From an uncultured beta proteobacterium (GTDB lineage Bacteria; Pseudomonadota; Gammaproteobacteria; Burkholderiales; Burkholderiaceae_C): a stretch of DNA of 43,555 nucleotides. The DNA is taken from NCBI GenBank assembly GCA_903830985.1, contig CAIKVZ010000078.1:1-43555 (forward strand), in the 5' to 3' direction. The notes beneath the pieces were generated by a model. That model did not search any database and was not told where the DNA came from. It saw only the letters and a list, made by a program, of their open reading frames with translations. Of the stretch, positions 9,209 to 18,395 are shown piece by piece (position 1 is the first letter of the stretch; each line of letters opens with the position of its first letter). The position numbers and the translations under genes were made by a program.

Positions 9209-9323
9209 GGTGATGCCGGGGTTGCAGTAATCCTGAGTTTAGGCTTGCAAGCTGTCATGCACCGGACAGCGGAGTGATGCACCTCAACGTCGTGCGCTAT
9301 TTTTTTGCGCATACCAACGGCGC

Positions 9324-9356
9324 GGTTGCCGCGTCGCCTTCGCTCCTCGCCATGAC
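9324..9356 (-). repeat. Solitary REP-like unit
   Basis: On the minus strand this reads GTCATGGCGAGGAGCGAAGG followed by CGACGCGGCAA. It is the same head sequence as the GTCATTGCGAGG repeats between ureA and ureB (42354-42551). It lies in the otherwise featureless gap 9209-9374 between the DUF2892 and SLAC1 genes. Confidence 0.6.
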
Positions 9357-9374
9357 GGAGCCGGCAACCCATGC

Positions 9375-9596
9375 TCAGCAGCAGCCTGCCTTGGACTCCG
9401 GCACACCCAGCTTCTTCAGGATCATGCCCAGCGGGCACCAGTTGGAAAAGCCGAACTGGAACAGATTGGCGCCGACAAAGGCGGTGAAGGCCAATGCCCA
9501 TTGGCTCACGAACAGCGGGCTGCCGGGCACGCCCAGGGCCAGCGAGATCATGATGAAAAGGCCGGCAATGATGCGGATGTAACGTTCGACGGTCAT
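9375..9596 (-). CDS. DUF2892 small membrane protein
   Basis: The 73-residue protein starts MTVERYIRIIAGLFIMISLA, has two hydrophobic segments, and ends with the conserved NWCPLGMILKKLGV and a terminal Cys-Cys. This is the DUF2892 inner-membrane domain, also found fused to rhodanese in YgaP. The start lies 22 bp after the RND permease stop, so it is the last gene of an adaptor-permease-DUF2892 operon. DUF2892 proteins are often linked to sulfane-sulfur or metal-thiol stress; the cysteines fit that idea but no activity can be assigned from sequence. Confidence 0.85.
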   Translation of the reverse strand: MTVERYIRIIAGLFIMISLALGVPGSPLFVSQWALAFTAFVGANLFQFGFSNWCPLGMILKKLGVPESKAGCC

Positions 9597-9618
9597 GGTG
9601 TGACTCCTGAAAAAATAG

Positions 9619-12600
9619 TCAATGGGGGTTGGGGGAAAGGGGCTCGTATTCCTTGCGGTACACGGCGTAATACAGCACCGGTATCACCACCAGCGTGAGC
9701 AGGGTGGAGACCAGGATGCCGAAGATCAGCGAGATCGCCAGACCGTTGAAGATCGGGTCGTCCAGGATAAAAAAGGCGCCGATCATCGCTGCCAGTCCGG
9801 TCAGGGCAATGGGCTGGGTGCGCACGGCGGCGGACTGCACCACCGCGTCGCGAAAGGCCATTCCGGTCTTCACCTGCAATTCGATGAAGTCGACCAGCAG
9901 GATGGAGTTGCGCACGATGATGCCGGCCAGCGCGATCATGCCGATCATCGACGTCGCCGTGAACTGCGAGCCCAGCAGCGCGTGGCCCGGCATCACGCCA
10001 ATGAGCGTGAGCGGAATCGGCGCCATGATGATGAGCGGCGTGCGGTAGCTCTTGAACTGCGCCACCACCAGCAGATAGATCAGGATCAGTCCCACGCCGT
10101 AGGCCGTTCCCATGTCGCGGAAGGTCTCATAGGTGATCTGCCATTCGCCGTCCCACTTGATGGCGTACTCGCGGTAGGGGTCGGAAGGCTGGCGGATCCA
10201 GTATTCGCCCAAGGCGCCGGTATTTGGCAGGGCAGCGTCAAGCAGCTTGGGTCGGATGTTGAACAGGCCATACAGCGGCGAGTCCAGCTTGCCCGCCATG
10301 TCGCCAAAGACGTAGCTCACCTGCGCCAGGTCCTTGGTGAACAAGGGCTTGTCAATGACGCCGCGCTCCACCCGCACAAGCTCCGACAGCGGAACGAGCT
10401 GACCATTGGCCGCCTTCATGGGCAGGGCCAGCAAGGCGTCCAGGCCGATCTGCGCGTCCAGCGGCAGTTGCAGGCGCACCGGCACCGGGTACTTGGACTG
10501 GCCGTTGTGCAGGTAGGCCACGTCGGCGCCCGACAAGGCCGCCGCCACGGTCTGCGCCACGGCGGCCACCGGAATGCCCAGCGACTCGGCGCGCTGGCGC
10601 TGCACGCGCAGGAAGGCGCGCGGCGCGTTTTCCTTCAGGCTGCTGTCCACGCCGACGATGTCGGGGGTCTGGCCAAAGGCCTGGGCCACACGCGCGGCAA
10701 GTTGCTGGCGCCCGGCTTCGTCGGGGCCATAGACCTCGGCCACCAGCGGCGACATCACGGGCGGACCCGGCGGCACTTCGACCACCTTGACGCGCGCCTG
10801 ATGGCGGGCGCCAATCTGCTCCAGCGCCGGGCGCAGGCGCTGGGCGATGGCGTGGCTCTTCTCGCTGCGGTGCTGCTTGTCCACCAGGTTCACCTGGAGT
10901 TCGCCCTGATCCGCGTCGGCGCGCAGGTAGTACTGGCGCACCAGACCATTGAAGGTGATGGGCGCGGCCGTGCCGGCGTAGGCCTGCAGATCGCGCACTT
11001 CGGGCTGCTGCGCCAGAAAGGCACCCAACTCGTTCAGCGCCGCGGCGGTGTTTTCCAGCGGCGTGCCGGCCGGCATTTCCAGCACCACAGCGAACTCGCT
11101 CTTGTTGTCAAAGGGCAGCATCTTCATCACCACGCCGATCGGCCAGGTGGGCACCAGGGCCAGCGCAATCGACACCGCCAGGGCCGCGAGAATGCCGCCC
11201 AGCAACAGCCAGCGCCGACGTGCGCTTTGCAGCAACGGCGTCAGCGTGCGCACAAACAGCCGCTGAATGAACGGGCCCAGGCCCTTGGGCGGGGCGGCCG
11301 CGTGCGCGTGGGCGGAGGCAGCGCTGTGCGGCTTCATCAGCTTGAGCGCCAGCCAGGGCGTGACGGTGAAGGCAATCGCCAGCGACAGCGCCATGCCCAG
11401 GCTGGAGTTGATCGGGATCGGGCTCATGTAGGGGCCCATCAGCCCCGAGACAAAGGCCATGGGCAGCAGCGCCGCAATCACCGTCAGCGTGGCCAGAATG
11501 GTCGGACCACCGACCTCGTCCACGGCGCGCGGGATGATGTCTTTGAGCGCGGCCTCGGGCGTGAGTTGCTGATGGCGATGGATGTTTTCCACCACCACGA
11601 TGGCGTCATCCACCAGGATGCCGATGGAGAAGATCAGCGCAAACAGCGACACCCGGTTCAGTGTGAAGCCCCAGGCCCAGGAGGCAAAGAGCGTGGCCAT
11701 GAGCGTGAGCACCACGGCCGAACCGACGATCACGGCTTCGCGCCGGCCCAGCGCCAGCCCCACCAGCAGGATCACGGAACCGGTGGCAAAGGCCAGCTTC
11801 TGGATCAGCTTGTTGGCTTTTTCAGCGGCGGTTTCGCCGTAGTTGCGCGTGATCGTGGTTTCCACCGCCGAGGGAATCACCGTGTTGCGCAGCGACTCGA
11901 CCTTGAGCACCACCGCGCGCGCCACGTCGACCGCGTTTTCACCCGGTTTCTTCGTCACGCTGACGGTCACGGCCGGGAAGACCTGACCCGTCAGCGCGGG
12001 CTTGGCAGCCGCCTTGTCTTCGCCCTGCGCGACGGCATGGCTGGTATCGAAGGCCGCGCCCGGCGTGAACCAGACATAGCGCTGCGGCAACTGGGCGCCG
12101 GCCTCGATGCGCGCCACTTCGCGCAGAAAGACCGGTTTGCCCTGGTTCACGCCCACCACCAGCGAACCCACATCGTCGGCCGAGCGCAGGAATTCACCGG
12201 TTTCCACGCTCAGCATCTGCGGCACGGGCGTGCTGGTGTCGAGCACGGCGCCGGCCGGCATGCTGACGTTGGCCGAGGCCAGCGTGAGCTTCAGGCTTTG
12301 CAGGTCCACGCCGCGTGCGCGCAGCCGCGCCGGATCGAGCCAGACATGCACGGCCCGACCCGGGCCGCCGATGGTCTGCACCTCGCGCGTTCCGGCCACG
12401 CGCTTGAGTTCGGCCTCGACCGAATTGGCCACGCGTTCCAGGTCGTTCGCCGCCTGCGCGTCGCGACTCCACAGCGTCACCGCCAGCACCGGCACGTCGT
12501 CAATGCCCTTGGGGCGCACGATGGGTGTGAGCGTGCCCAGGTCGCGCGGCAGCCAGTTCTGGTTGGCATTCAGCACGTCGTACAAACGCACCAGCGCCTC

Positions 12601-12939
12601 GGTGCGCGGCACGCCAACCTTGAACTGCACGGTCATGACGGCCATGCCGGGTCGCGCCACGGAATAGGTGTGCTCGATGCCGGCGATCTGTCCCAGCACC
12701 TGCTCGGCGGGCCGCGCCACCAGGTTCTGCACGTCGACGCTGCTGGCTCCCGGGAAGGGAATCAGCACGTTGGCCATGGTGACGTTGATCTGTGGCTCTT
12801 CCTCACGCGGGGTCACCAGCACGGCAAACAGGCCCAGCAGCAAAGCCACCAGCGCCAACAACGGCGTCATGGCATTGGCCTGGAAAGCGGCGGCGATGCG
12901 GCCCGACACGCCCAGGCGACTCGATCGTTCTGGTGTCAT
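9619..12939 (-). CDS. RND-superfamily efflux permease (HAE1/AcrB type)
   Basis: The 1106-residue protein has the duplicated RND fold: one N-terminal helix, a periplasmic porter domain starting around PREEEPQINVTMANVLIPFP, helices 2-6, a second porter domain and helices 8-12. Helix 4 keeps the two acidic residues of the proton relay (GILVDDAIVVVENIHR). In the helix 10 region the motif is GIIVRNSILLVDF, with Arg where AcrB has its Lys. The start ATG at 12939 is 1 bp beyond the stop of the adaptor gene, indicating tight coupling. No outer-membrane factor gene is adjacent. The substrate is unknown; the promoter suggests induction by a CsoR-family ligand (copper, persulfide or similar). Confidence 0.93.
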   Translation of the reverse strand: MTPERSSRLGVSGRIAAAFQANAMTPLLALVALLLGLFAVLVTPREEEPQINVTMANVLIPFPGASSVDVQNLVARPAEQVLGQIAGIEHTYSVARPGMAVMTVQFKVGVPRTEALVRLYDVLNANQNWLPRDLGTLTPIVRPKGIDDVPVLAVTLWSRDAQAANDLERVANSVEAELKRVAGTREVQTIGGPGRAVHVWLDPARLRARGVDLQSLKLTLASANVSMPAGAVLDTSTPVPQMLSVETGEFLRSADDVGSLVVGVNQGKPVFLREVARIEAGAQLPQRYVWFTPGAAFDTSHAVAQGEDKAAAKPALTGQVFPAVTVSVTKKPGENAVDVARAVVLKVESLRNTVIPSAVETTITRNYGETAAEKANKLIQKLAFATGSVILLVGLALGRREAVIVGSAVVLTLMATLFASWAWGFTLNRVSLFALIFSIGILVDDAIVVVENIHRHQQLTPEAALKDIIPRAVDEVGGPTILATLTVIAALLPMAFVSGLMGPYMSPIPINSSLGMALSLAIAFTVTPWLALKLMKPHSAASAHAHAAAPPKGLGPFIQRLFVRTLTPLLQSARRRWLLLGGILAALAVSIALALVPTWPIGVVMKMLPFDNKSEFAVVLEMPAGTPLENTAAALNELGAFLAQQPEVRDLQAYAGTAAPITFNGLVRQYYLRADADQGELQVNLVDKQHRSEKSHAIAQRLRPALEQIGARHQARVKVVEVPPGPPVMSPLVAEVYGPDEAGRQQLAARVAQAFGQTPDIVGVDSSLKENAPRAFLRVQRQRAESLGIPVAAVAQTVAAALSGADVAYLHNGQSKYPVPVRLQLPLDAQIGLDALLALPMKAANGQLVPLSELVRVERGVIDKPLFTKDLAQVSYVFGDMAGKLDSPLYGLFNIRPKLLDAALPNTGALGEYWIRQPSDPYREYAIKWDGEWQITYETFRDMGTAYGVGLILIYLLVVAQFKSYRTPLIIMAPIPLTLIGVMPGHALLGSQFTATSMIGMIALAGIIVRNSILLVDFIELQVKTGMAFRDAVVQSAAVRTQPIALTGLAAMIGAFFILDDPIFNGLAISLIFGILVSTLLTLVVIPVLYYAVYRKEYEPLSPNPH

Positions 12940-12940
12940 A

Positions 12941-14017
12941 TCAACGGCCCACGGGGGTTGCGCCAACGGCGGCCTGGGCCCCGGCCAAACCGGCCTGCAC
13001 CGGATCGAGCGCGATCCGGTCGCCCTCAATCAGGCCGGCCAGCACTTCCACGCCCTCAGCACCATGGTCGGCGCCCAGGCGCACGGCCTTGAGGACAAAG
13101 CCCTTTTCATGCGCGACATAGACGGCGGTGAGTTCACCGCGACGCAGCACGGCCGAGGCCGGCACGACCCGGCGCTGGGCCTGGGCGCCGACAAAGCGCA
13201 CCCGCACCTGCTGCCCCGGCACCAGGCCGGTGACCGCGTCCTGCGGCAGCTCGAGCCGCCATTCGATGGTTTGCGACACCGCGTCGGCCATGGGCAGGGC
13301 GCTGCGTGACGTGGGCTTGACCCAGCGGCTGGAACTGGCGTCGCCGATCTGCACCTCGATGGAACTTGCGGCACGCGCCGCGTCGCCGCGCGATGCCGGC
13401 ACCTGCACCACGGCGCGAATCGGCAGTGGCGCGTACAGGCTGAGCAGCGGTTTTCCAGGCACGGCCAGATCGCCAGCCTCGGCCAGGGTCTGCTGGACCC
13501 AGCCGTCAAACGGCGCCGTGACACGCGTGAAACCCTGGGCCAGCGCCGATTGTTGCGCTCCCGCCTTGGCCTGGTCGCGCCCGGCCTGCGAGGCCTTGTA
13601 CAGGGAATCAGCCTGGTCCAATGCCGCCTTGCTGACAAATCCCTTGCCCTGTAGCTCGCGCGTGCGCTCGAAATTGGCCTGCGCATTGCGCAACTCGGCA
13701 TCGGCCTGGCTGACCTGCGCCTGGCTGCGCTGCACGCCGGTCTGGGTTTCGCGGTCGTCCACCGTGGCCAGCACCTGACCCGCCTTGACGCGGTCGCCGG
13801 CTTTCACCAGCAGCGTGGCAATGCGGCCACTGGCCTGGGTGGCGACGGTGGCCTGCTTCACCGGCTGGATCACGCCATCGAGCTCGAATCCGCTGGACAC
13901 GCCACGCGCCAGCGCCTGCGTCACCGCCACCTGCGGCGCGGCCTGTGCCAGCGCACCCAGGCTCAGGGCGCAGCCCAGGGCCAGCACCTGCACGCGAAGG
14001 GGAAAAATCTTTTTCAT
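12941..14017 (-). CDS. RND periplasmic adaptor (membrane fusion protein)
   Basis: The 358-residue protein has a cleavable signal peptide (VLALGCALSLGALAQA), a lipoyl/biotinyl half-motif (ATVATQASGRIATLLVKAGD), an alpha-helical hairpin with Gln/Ala-rich repeats (about residues 95-160), the second lipoyl half (FTRVTAPFDGWV), and beta-barrel and membrane-proximal domains. This is the HlyD/AcrA family that links an RND pump to an outer-membrane channel. It is the first gene of the operon and is expressed from the promoter at 14057-14085. The permease follows after 1 bp. Confidence 0.93.
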   Translation of the reverse strand: MKKIFPLRVQVLALGCALSLGALAQAAPQVAVTQALARGVSSGFELDGVIQPVKQATVATQASGRIATLLVKAGDRVKAGQVLATVDDRETQTGVQRSQAQVSQADAELRNAQANFERTRELQGKGFVSKAALDQADSLYKASQAGRDQAKAGAQQSALAQGFTRVTAPFDGWVQQTLAEAGDLAVPGKPLLSLYAPLPIRAVVQVPASRGDAARAASSIEVQIGDASSSRWVKPTSRSALPMADAVSQTIEWRLELPQDAVTGLVPGQQVRVRFVGAQAQRRVVPASAVLRRGELTAVYVAHEKGFVLKAVRLGADHGAEGVEVLAGLIEGDRIALDPVQAGLAGAQAAVGATPVGR

Positions 14018-14056
14018 GGAAAGCCTGACGCTTGAGCGGTTGACGAATGCGCCCAG

Positions 14057-14085
14057 TCTATCACATACCCCACGGGGTATGTCAA
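14057..14085 (-). promoter_or_regulatory. Sigma-70 promoter with CsoR-type palindromic operator in the spacer
   Basis: On the minus strand a perfect -35 TTGACA (14080-14085) and a -10 GATAGA with extended TG (14057-14062) are separated by exactly 17 bp. The spacer is filled by an inverted repeat at 14063-14082: ACATACCCC, 2 bp, GGGGTATGT, with perfect 9-bp arms. Operators of the form ATACCC...GGGTAT are typical of CsoR/CstR/RcnR-family repressors. Repression of the adaptor-RND-DUF2892 operon by occlusion is the natural reading. No such repressor gene is in the window. Confidence 0.75.
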
Positions 14086-14103
14086 GCGACGTTGAAACGG
14101 CTG

Positions 14104-15096
14104 CTATCCTGCGTCAACCCGCAGCCATGCCACCGCCGTTGAGAAGGTGAAAAAAGCCAGCGTGGTCGACACCAGAATGATGCGGGCGATGCGCCCGTTG
14201 TCGGCGCCAAAGCGCTCAGCCAGCAGCGACACGTTGCTGGCGCTGGGCAGGGCCGCCAGCAGCACCAGCACGGTCAGGGTGTAACGGTCCAGCGGCAGGC
14301 CGAGTCCCATGGCGAGCAGGCCCAGGCCCCACATCAGCAGCGGGTGCAGCAGCAGCTTGATCAGCGCCACCGGAACATAGTCGCGCAGCGGCAGCGGGGG
14401 ATGCTGGCCGCGCCGGGCCAGGATCTGCGCGCGCGCCAGCACCGCGCCGATGGTGAACAAGGCCACGGGCGAAGCCGAATCCGCCAGCAGCCCCAGGGTG
14501 CTGAGCAGCGGTTTGGGCAACTCCAGTTGCAGCGCCGAGCTCAAGCCACCCGCCACGATGGCCCAGGGCAAGGGATTTTTCAGAACGCCCAGGGCGGCGC
14601 TTTTCAACGCCACGCGCATCGACGGCCCGCTGCCGCTGCGCTGCCGCCCGCCGTGCAGGCGCGACAGCGCGATGCACAGCGAGGAAGTGAAGATCATGTC
14701 CAGCGCCACGGCCAGGATGGACGGGCCGGCGGCGCGCGGACCCAGCAGCGCCACGAGCAGGGGCACGCCCATGAAGCCGGTATTCGGAAACGCCGCCACC
14801 AGGGCGCCGAAGGCCGCGTCGTTCCAGCCGATGCGCGCGTTCAGGCTGATGGCCACGGTGAAGCCCACCACCAGAAAAGCACACAGCAGGTAGAGAAAAA
14901 ACACCGCCGGATCGAGCAGTTGCGCCAAGGGCGTGCTGGAGCCGAAGCGGTACAGCATGCACGGCAGGGCAAAGAACAGCACATAGCTGTTCAGGCCGCC
15001 AACAGCCTCCAGCGGCAGCATGGCGCGGCGCGCCGCCACGTAGCCCGCCAGTACCAGCGCGAAGAAGGGAAAGGTGACAGTCAGGATTTGCAGCAC
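14104..15096 (-). CDS. AEC-family transporter (auxin efflux carrier fold)
   Basis: The 330-residue protein has about ten transmembrane helices in two five-helix halves. Family marks are VLAGYVAARRAMLP near the N-terminus, LNSYVLFFALPCMLYRF, and AFPNTGFMGVPLL in helix 4. AEC proteins transport small carboxylates or other metabolites. A GTG at 15096 is the start that gives the expected first helix (LQILTVTFPFFALVLAGYVA). It lies upstream of the adaptor gene on the same strand with an 86-bp gap that holds the adaptor promoter, so it is a separate unit. Substrate unknown. Confidence 0.85.
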   Translation of the reverse strand: MLQILTVTFPFFALVLAGYVAARRAMLPLEAVGGLNSYVLFFALPCMLYRFGSSTPLAQLLDPAVFFLYLLCAFLVVGFTVAISLNARIGWNDAAFGALVAAFPNTGFMGVPLLVALLGPRAAGPSILAVALDMIFTSSLCIALSRLHGGRQRSGSGPSMRVALKSAALGVLKNPLPWAIVAGGLSSALQLELPKPLLSTLGLLADSASPVALFTIGAVLARAQILARRGQHPPLPLRDYVPVALIKLLLHPLLMWGLGLLAMGLGLPLDRYTLTVLVLLAALPSASNVSLLAERFGADNGRIARIILVSTTLAFFTFSTAVAWLRVDAG

Positions 15097-15140
15097 CGGG
15101 GTATTTTGCTTGACCCCGATGCAGCCTCCCCCTGGCCGTG

Positions 15141-16706
15141 TCAGCTTGCGGCTGGCGTGCGGATCAGGTGGTCGAAGGCGCTCAAGGCGGCCTTGGCGCC
15201 GTCGCCCGCGGCGATCACGATCTGCTTGTAAGGCACGGTGGTTGCGTCACCGGCGGCGAAGACCCCCGGCAGGCTGGTCTGACCCTTGGCGTCGATGACG
15301 ATCTCGCCGCGCGGGCTCAGCTCCAGCGTGCCCTTGAGCCATTCGGTGTTGGGCACGAGTCCGATCTGCACGAACACGCCTTCCAGCGCCACCAGGTGGC
15401 TTGCCTGGCTGGCGCGGTCGATGTAGGTCAGGCCATTGACCTTGCTCCCGTCGCCGCTGATTTCGCTGGTCTGCGCGCCGGTGTGCACCGTCACGTTGGC
15501 CAGGCTGTTCAGCCGGGTGACCAGCACGGCGTCGGCGCGCAAGGCGTTGTCGAATTCCAGCAGCGTCACATGACCCACGATGCCGGCCAGGTCGATGGCC
15601 GCTTCCACGCCCGAGTTGCCCCCGCCGATCACCGCCACGCGCTTGCCCTTGAACAGCGGACCGTCGCAGTGCGGGCAGTAGGCCACGCCCTTGTTGCGGT
15701 ACTGGTCTTCACCGGGCACGTTGACATTGCGCCAGCGCGCGCCGGTCGACAGGATCACCGTGCGGCTTTTCAGCGAGCCGCCGTTGGCCATCTGCACTTC
15801 AATCAGGCCACCGGGTTCGGTCGCGGGAATCAGCGTGGCGGCACGCTGCAGGTTCATGATTTCCACGCCGTAATGGCGGACCTGGGCTTCCAGACCGGCG
15901 GCGAATTTGGGACCGTCGGTCTCCAGCACCGAGATGTAGTTTTCGATCGCCAGCGTGTCGTTCACCTGGCCGCCAAAGCGCTCGGCCACGACGCCGGTGC
16001 GGATGCCCTTGCGCGCTGCATAGACGGCCGCCGCGGCGCCGGCCGGGCCACCACCGACGATCAGAACCTCAAAGGGTTCTTTGGCGCTGAGCTTGGCGGC
16101 GTCACGCGCGGCAGCGCCCTTGTCGAGCTTGGCGATGATCTCTTCCACGCCCATGCGGCCCGAGCCGAAGGCTTCGCCGTTCAGGAACACGCTGGGCACG
16201 GCCATGATCTGGCGCGCCTCGACTTCGCCCTGGAACAGGCCGCCGTCGATCACCACGGTGTGCACACGCGGATTGAGCACGGCCATCAGGCTCAGCGCCT
16301 GCACCACGTCCGGGCAGTTGTGGCAGCTCAGCGACATGTACACCTCGAAGCGGTAGTCGCCGTCCAGCGCCTTGATCTGCTCGATGACTTCGGGCTCAAC
16401 CTTGGGCGGGTGCCCGCCGGTCCAGAGCAGGGCCAGCACCAGCGAGGTGAACTCATGGCCCAGGGGAATGGCGGCAAAGCGCAGGTCCATATCAGCGCCG
16501 GGACGCTGCAGTGCGAACGACGGCTGGCGCGCGTCCTTGCCATCGGTGCGCACTGTGATCTTGTCGGACAGGGCCGCGATGCCGTGCAGCAACTGCTGCA
16601 TCTGCGTGGAGCTGTCCAAATTGTTCAGGGAAGCCACCAGTTCGAACGGCCGCTGCACCCGCTCCAGATAGGCCTTGAGTTGCGCCTTGAGATCGTCGTC
16701 CAACAT
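15141..16706 (-). CDS. ahpF: Alkyl hydroperoxide reductase flavoprotein subunit
   Basis: The 521-residue protein has the full AhpF architecture: two fused thioredoxin-like folds at the N-terminus with the active CHNC (C128/C131), an FAD Rossmann motif ([20 protein letters not shown]), the thioredoxin-reductase-like CPHC (C344/C347), an NAD(P)H motif ([16 protein letters not shown]) and the terminal GVFAAGDAT. It passes electrons from NADH to AhpC in the cytosol. It lies 169 bp downstream of ahpC on the same strand. The intervening stretch has a weak GCCGGT...ACCGGC hairpin without a clear T-tract, which may tune downstream expression. Confidence 0.96.
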   Translation of the reverse strand: MLDDDLKAQLKAYLERVQRPFELVASLNNLDSSTQMQQLLHGIAALSDKITVRTDGKDARQPSFALQRPGADMDLRFAAIPLGHEFTSLVLALLWTGGHPPKVEPEVIEQIKALDGDYRFEVYMSLSCHNCPDVVQALSLMAVLNPRVHTVVIDGGLFQGEVEARQIMAVPSVFLNGEAFGSGRMGVEEIIAKLDKGAAARDAAKLSAKEPFEVLIVGGGPAGAAAAVYAARKGIRTGVVAERFGGQVNDTLAIENYISVLETDGPKFAAGLEAQVRHYGVEIMNLQRAATLIPATEPGGLIEVQMANGGSLKSRTVILSTGARWRNVNVPGEDQYRNKGVAYCPHCDGPLFKGKRVAVIGGGNSGVEAAIDLAGIVGHVTLLEFDNALRADAVLVTRLNSLANVTVHTGAQTSEISGDGSKVNGLTYIDRASQASHLVALEGVFVQIGLVPNTEWLKGTLELSPRGEIVIDAKGQTSLPGVFAAGDATTVPYKQIVIAAGDGAKAALSAFDHLIRTPAAS

Positions 16707-16875
16707 GGTGAAATCCTTTCAATCAAACAATTTGGAAAGCCGGCCGCCTGACGGCTTGTCGTCAGCAGCCCGCACTGCGCCACCGCCGGTCTTTTGAACC
16801 GGCTGCAGAACAGATTTTGGGAGAGAACTTCAGGGGCGAAAGACCCGCGCCTGGCGCGTCGGCCCCGTCAGTTAT

Positions 16876-17439
16876 TTAGATCTTGCCGACGAGGTCCAGC
16901 GAAGGCTTCAGGGTGGCAGCGCCTTCGGTCCACTTGGCGGGGCAGACTTCACCTGGGTGGCTGGCAACGTACTGGGCAGCACGAACCTTGCGCAGCAGTT
17001 CGCTGGCATCGCGGCCAATGCCGTTGTCATGGATTTCGCACAGTTTGATCTGGCCTTCGGGGTTGATCACGAAGGTGCCGCGCAGCGCGAGACCGGCTTC
17101 TTCGATCATCACGTCGAAGTTGCGCGTCAGCGTGCCGGTGGGGTCGCCGATCAACGCGTAGTTGACCTTCTTGATGGCGTCCGAGGTGTCGTGCCAGGCC
17201 TTGTGCGCGAAGTGGGTGTCGGTGGACACGCCATAGACTTCCACGCCCATCTTCTGAAACTCGGCGTGGTGATCGGCCAGGTCTTCGAGTTCAGTCGGGC
17301 ACACGAAGGTGAAGTCGGCGGGGTAGAACATCAGCACCGACCACTTGCCCTTGAGCGTGGCTTCGGTGACTTCAAAGAACTTGCCGGTCTGGAAGGCCTG
17401 GGCCTTGAACGGTTTGACTTGGGTATTGATGAGGGACAT
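16876..17439 (-). CDS. ahpC: Alkyl hydroperoxide reductase peroxiredoxin
   Basis: The 187-residue typical 2-Cys peroxiredoxin has the peroxidatic Cys47 in [12 protein letters not shown], the conserved [11 protein letters not shown], and the resolving Cys166 in [10 protein letters not shown]. It reduces hydrogen peroxide and organic hydroperoxides and is regenerated by AhpF, encoded 169 bp downstream. The ATG at 17439 is the family start, preceded on its strand by AGGAG. The promoter upstream has TATAAT and ATAG/CTAT half-sites consistent with oxidative-stress control. Confidence 0.97.
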   Translation of the reverse strand: MSLINTQVKPFKAQAFQTGKFFEVTEATLKGKWSVLMFYPADFTFVCPTELEDLADHHAEFQKMGVEVYGVSTDTHFAHKAWHDTSDAIKKVNYALIGDPTGTLTRNFDVMIEEAGLALRGTFVINPEGQIKLCEIHDNGIGRDASELLRKVRAAQYVASHPGEVCPAKWTEGAATLKPSLDLVGKI

Positions 17440-17495
17440 GCGGAACTCCTGTGGGTTGAAAAAATCGTGTCATGGCAATTTTTCGCCATCGTCAA

Positions 17496-17544
17496 ATTAT
17501 AGTGAAGGTCTATTGAATAGGCTAAATCATTATCTCTAAGCTAT
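17496..17544 (-). promoter_or_regulatory. ahpC promoter with possible OxyR half-sites
   Basis: On the minus strand a perfect -10 TATAAT lies at 17496-17501, about 57 bp before the ahpC start, with no good -35, as in activator-dependent promoters. The A/T-rich flank carries ATAG-N7-CTAT at 17499-17513 and further ATAG/CTAT elements up to 17544, the half-sites of OxyR. The spacing does not match the full four-part OxyR motif, and the best dyad overlaps the -10, so OxyR binding is only suggested. Confidence 0.45.
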
Positions 17545-17633
17545 TCATTGGGAAAACCTATGGGCCATGGACTTCTGGCGCGCGTCAGGGTTGACACCTT
17601 TGTAGGCCGCCCCATTCCCACCGAGAATGGGCC

Positions 17634-18395
17634 ATGACCAGCAACCCGCTTTTCTCCCCTACAGGCCTCGCGGCAGCGCTGCTGCTGGCCTGCGTCCTGC
17701 CGGGCTTTGGCGCCGCCTTGCGGGGATGGATCTCGTCCCGGGAAGCCTGGTTGATAGCCTGCGCGGTCCTGGCCACCTTCAGCAGCGCGGCCGGACTGAA
17801 CGAGCTGCACTTGGTGGCCAAGCCCCTGACCATGCTGCTGGCCCTGTACACCGTGGCGCGCGCGCCTGAGGCTGGGACGGGACGGGGCTGGCTGCTGGCG
17901 GCGCTGGCCGGCTCGCTCGTCGGGGACTGTTTCCTCATGGTCGAAGGCTTCTTCATCCCGGGTCTGGTGTCCTTTTTACTGGCGCACCTGGCCTACATCG
18001 TGCTGCTGCGCCAGGATGCGCCCTGGTTCCCGCGCCGCGCCGCACTGGCGGCAACGCTGGGCGTGGGCGCTGCCATGTACGCCTTTCTCTGGGCCGGCGG
18101 CCTGCCCGCTGCGCTGCGGCTGCCGGTGGCGGTTTACGTCGCCGTAATCGCCCTCATGGCCGCACAGGCCCTGGGGCGCGCCGCCGCGCTGCCAAGTCGC
18201 TCCACCCTGCTGATCGCCGTGGGTGCGGGCTGTTTCATGCTGAGCGACGCCCTGCTCGCCAGCAACAAGTTCGTGCAGCCGCTGCCGCTGGCCCAACTCT
18301 GGGTGCTGGGCAGCTACTACGCGGCACAACTGCTGATCGTTGGCGGCTGGCTGCGCGGCGCTGGCACGCGGCCAGCCAAAGCGCCTGCAGCATGA
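17634..18395 (+). CDS. YhhN-family membrane protein (lysoplasmalogenase-like)
   Basis: The 253-residue protein has about eight transmembrane segments and the YhhN/TMEM86 marks: KPLTMLLALYTV, AALAGSLVGDCFLMVEG with its conserved Asp, and LLAHLAYIVLL, followed by GCFMLSDALLA. Characterised relatives hydrolyse vinyl-ether lysophospholipids; the bacterial role is unclear. The ATG at 17634 lies about 190 bp from the divergent ahpC. Its TGA overlaps the start of the sensor kinase (ATGA), so the two proteins are made from one message with coupled translation. Confidence 0.85.
   Translation: MTSNPLFSPTGLAAALLLACVLPGFGAALRGWISSREAWLIACAVLATFSSAAGLNELHLVAKPLTMLLALYTVARAPEAGTGRGWLLAALAGSLVGDCFLMVEGFFIPGLVSFLLAHLAYIVLLRQDAPWFPRRAALAATLGVGAAMYAFLWAGGLPAALRLPVAVYVAVIALMAAQALGRAAALPSRSTLLIAVGAGCFMLSDALLASNKFVQPLPLAQLWVLGSYYAAQLLIVGGWLRGAGTRPAKAPAA

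Noticed and set aside
9622-13092. A 1156-codon open frame on the plus strand
   Set aside because: It is fully antisense to the RND permease and rich in His, Gln and Arg, as expected of a shadow frame in GC-rich DNA. No domain is recognisable.
17499-17544. Full OxyR operator at the ahpC promoter
   Set aside because: Only one ATAG-N7-CTAT dyad fits, and it overlaps the -10. The second dyad does not fall at the required spacing, so only half-sites are claimed.
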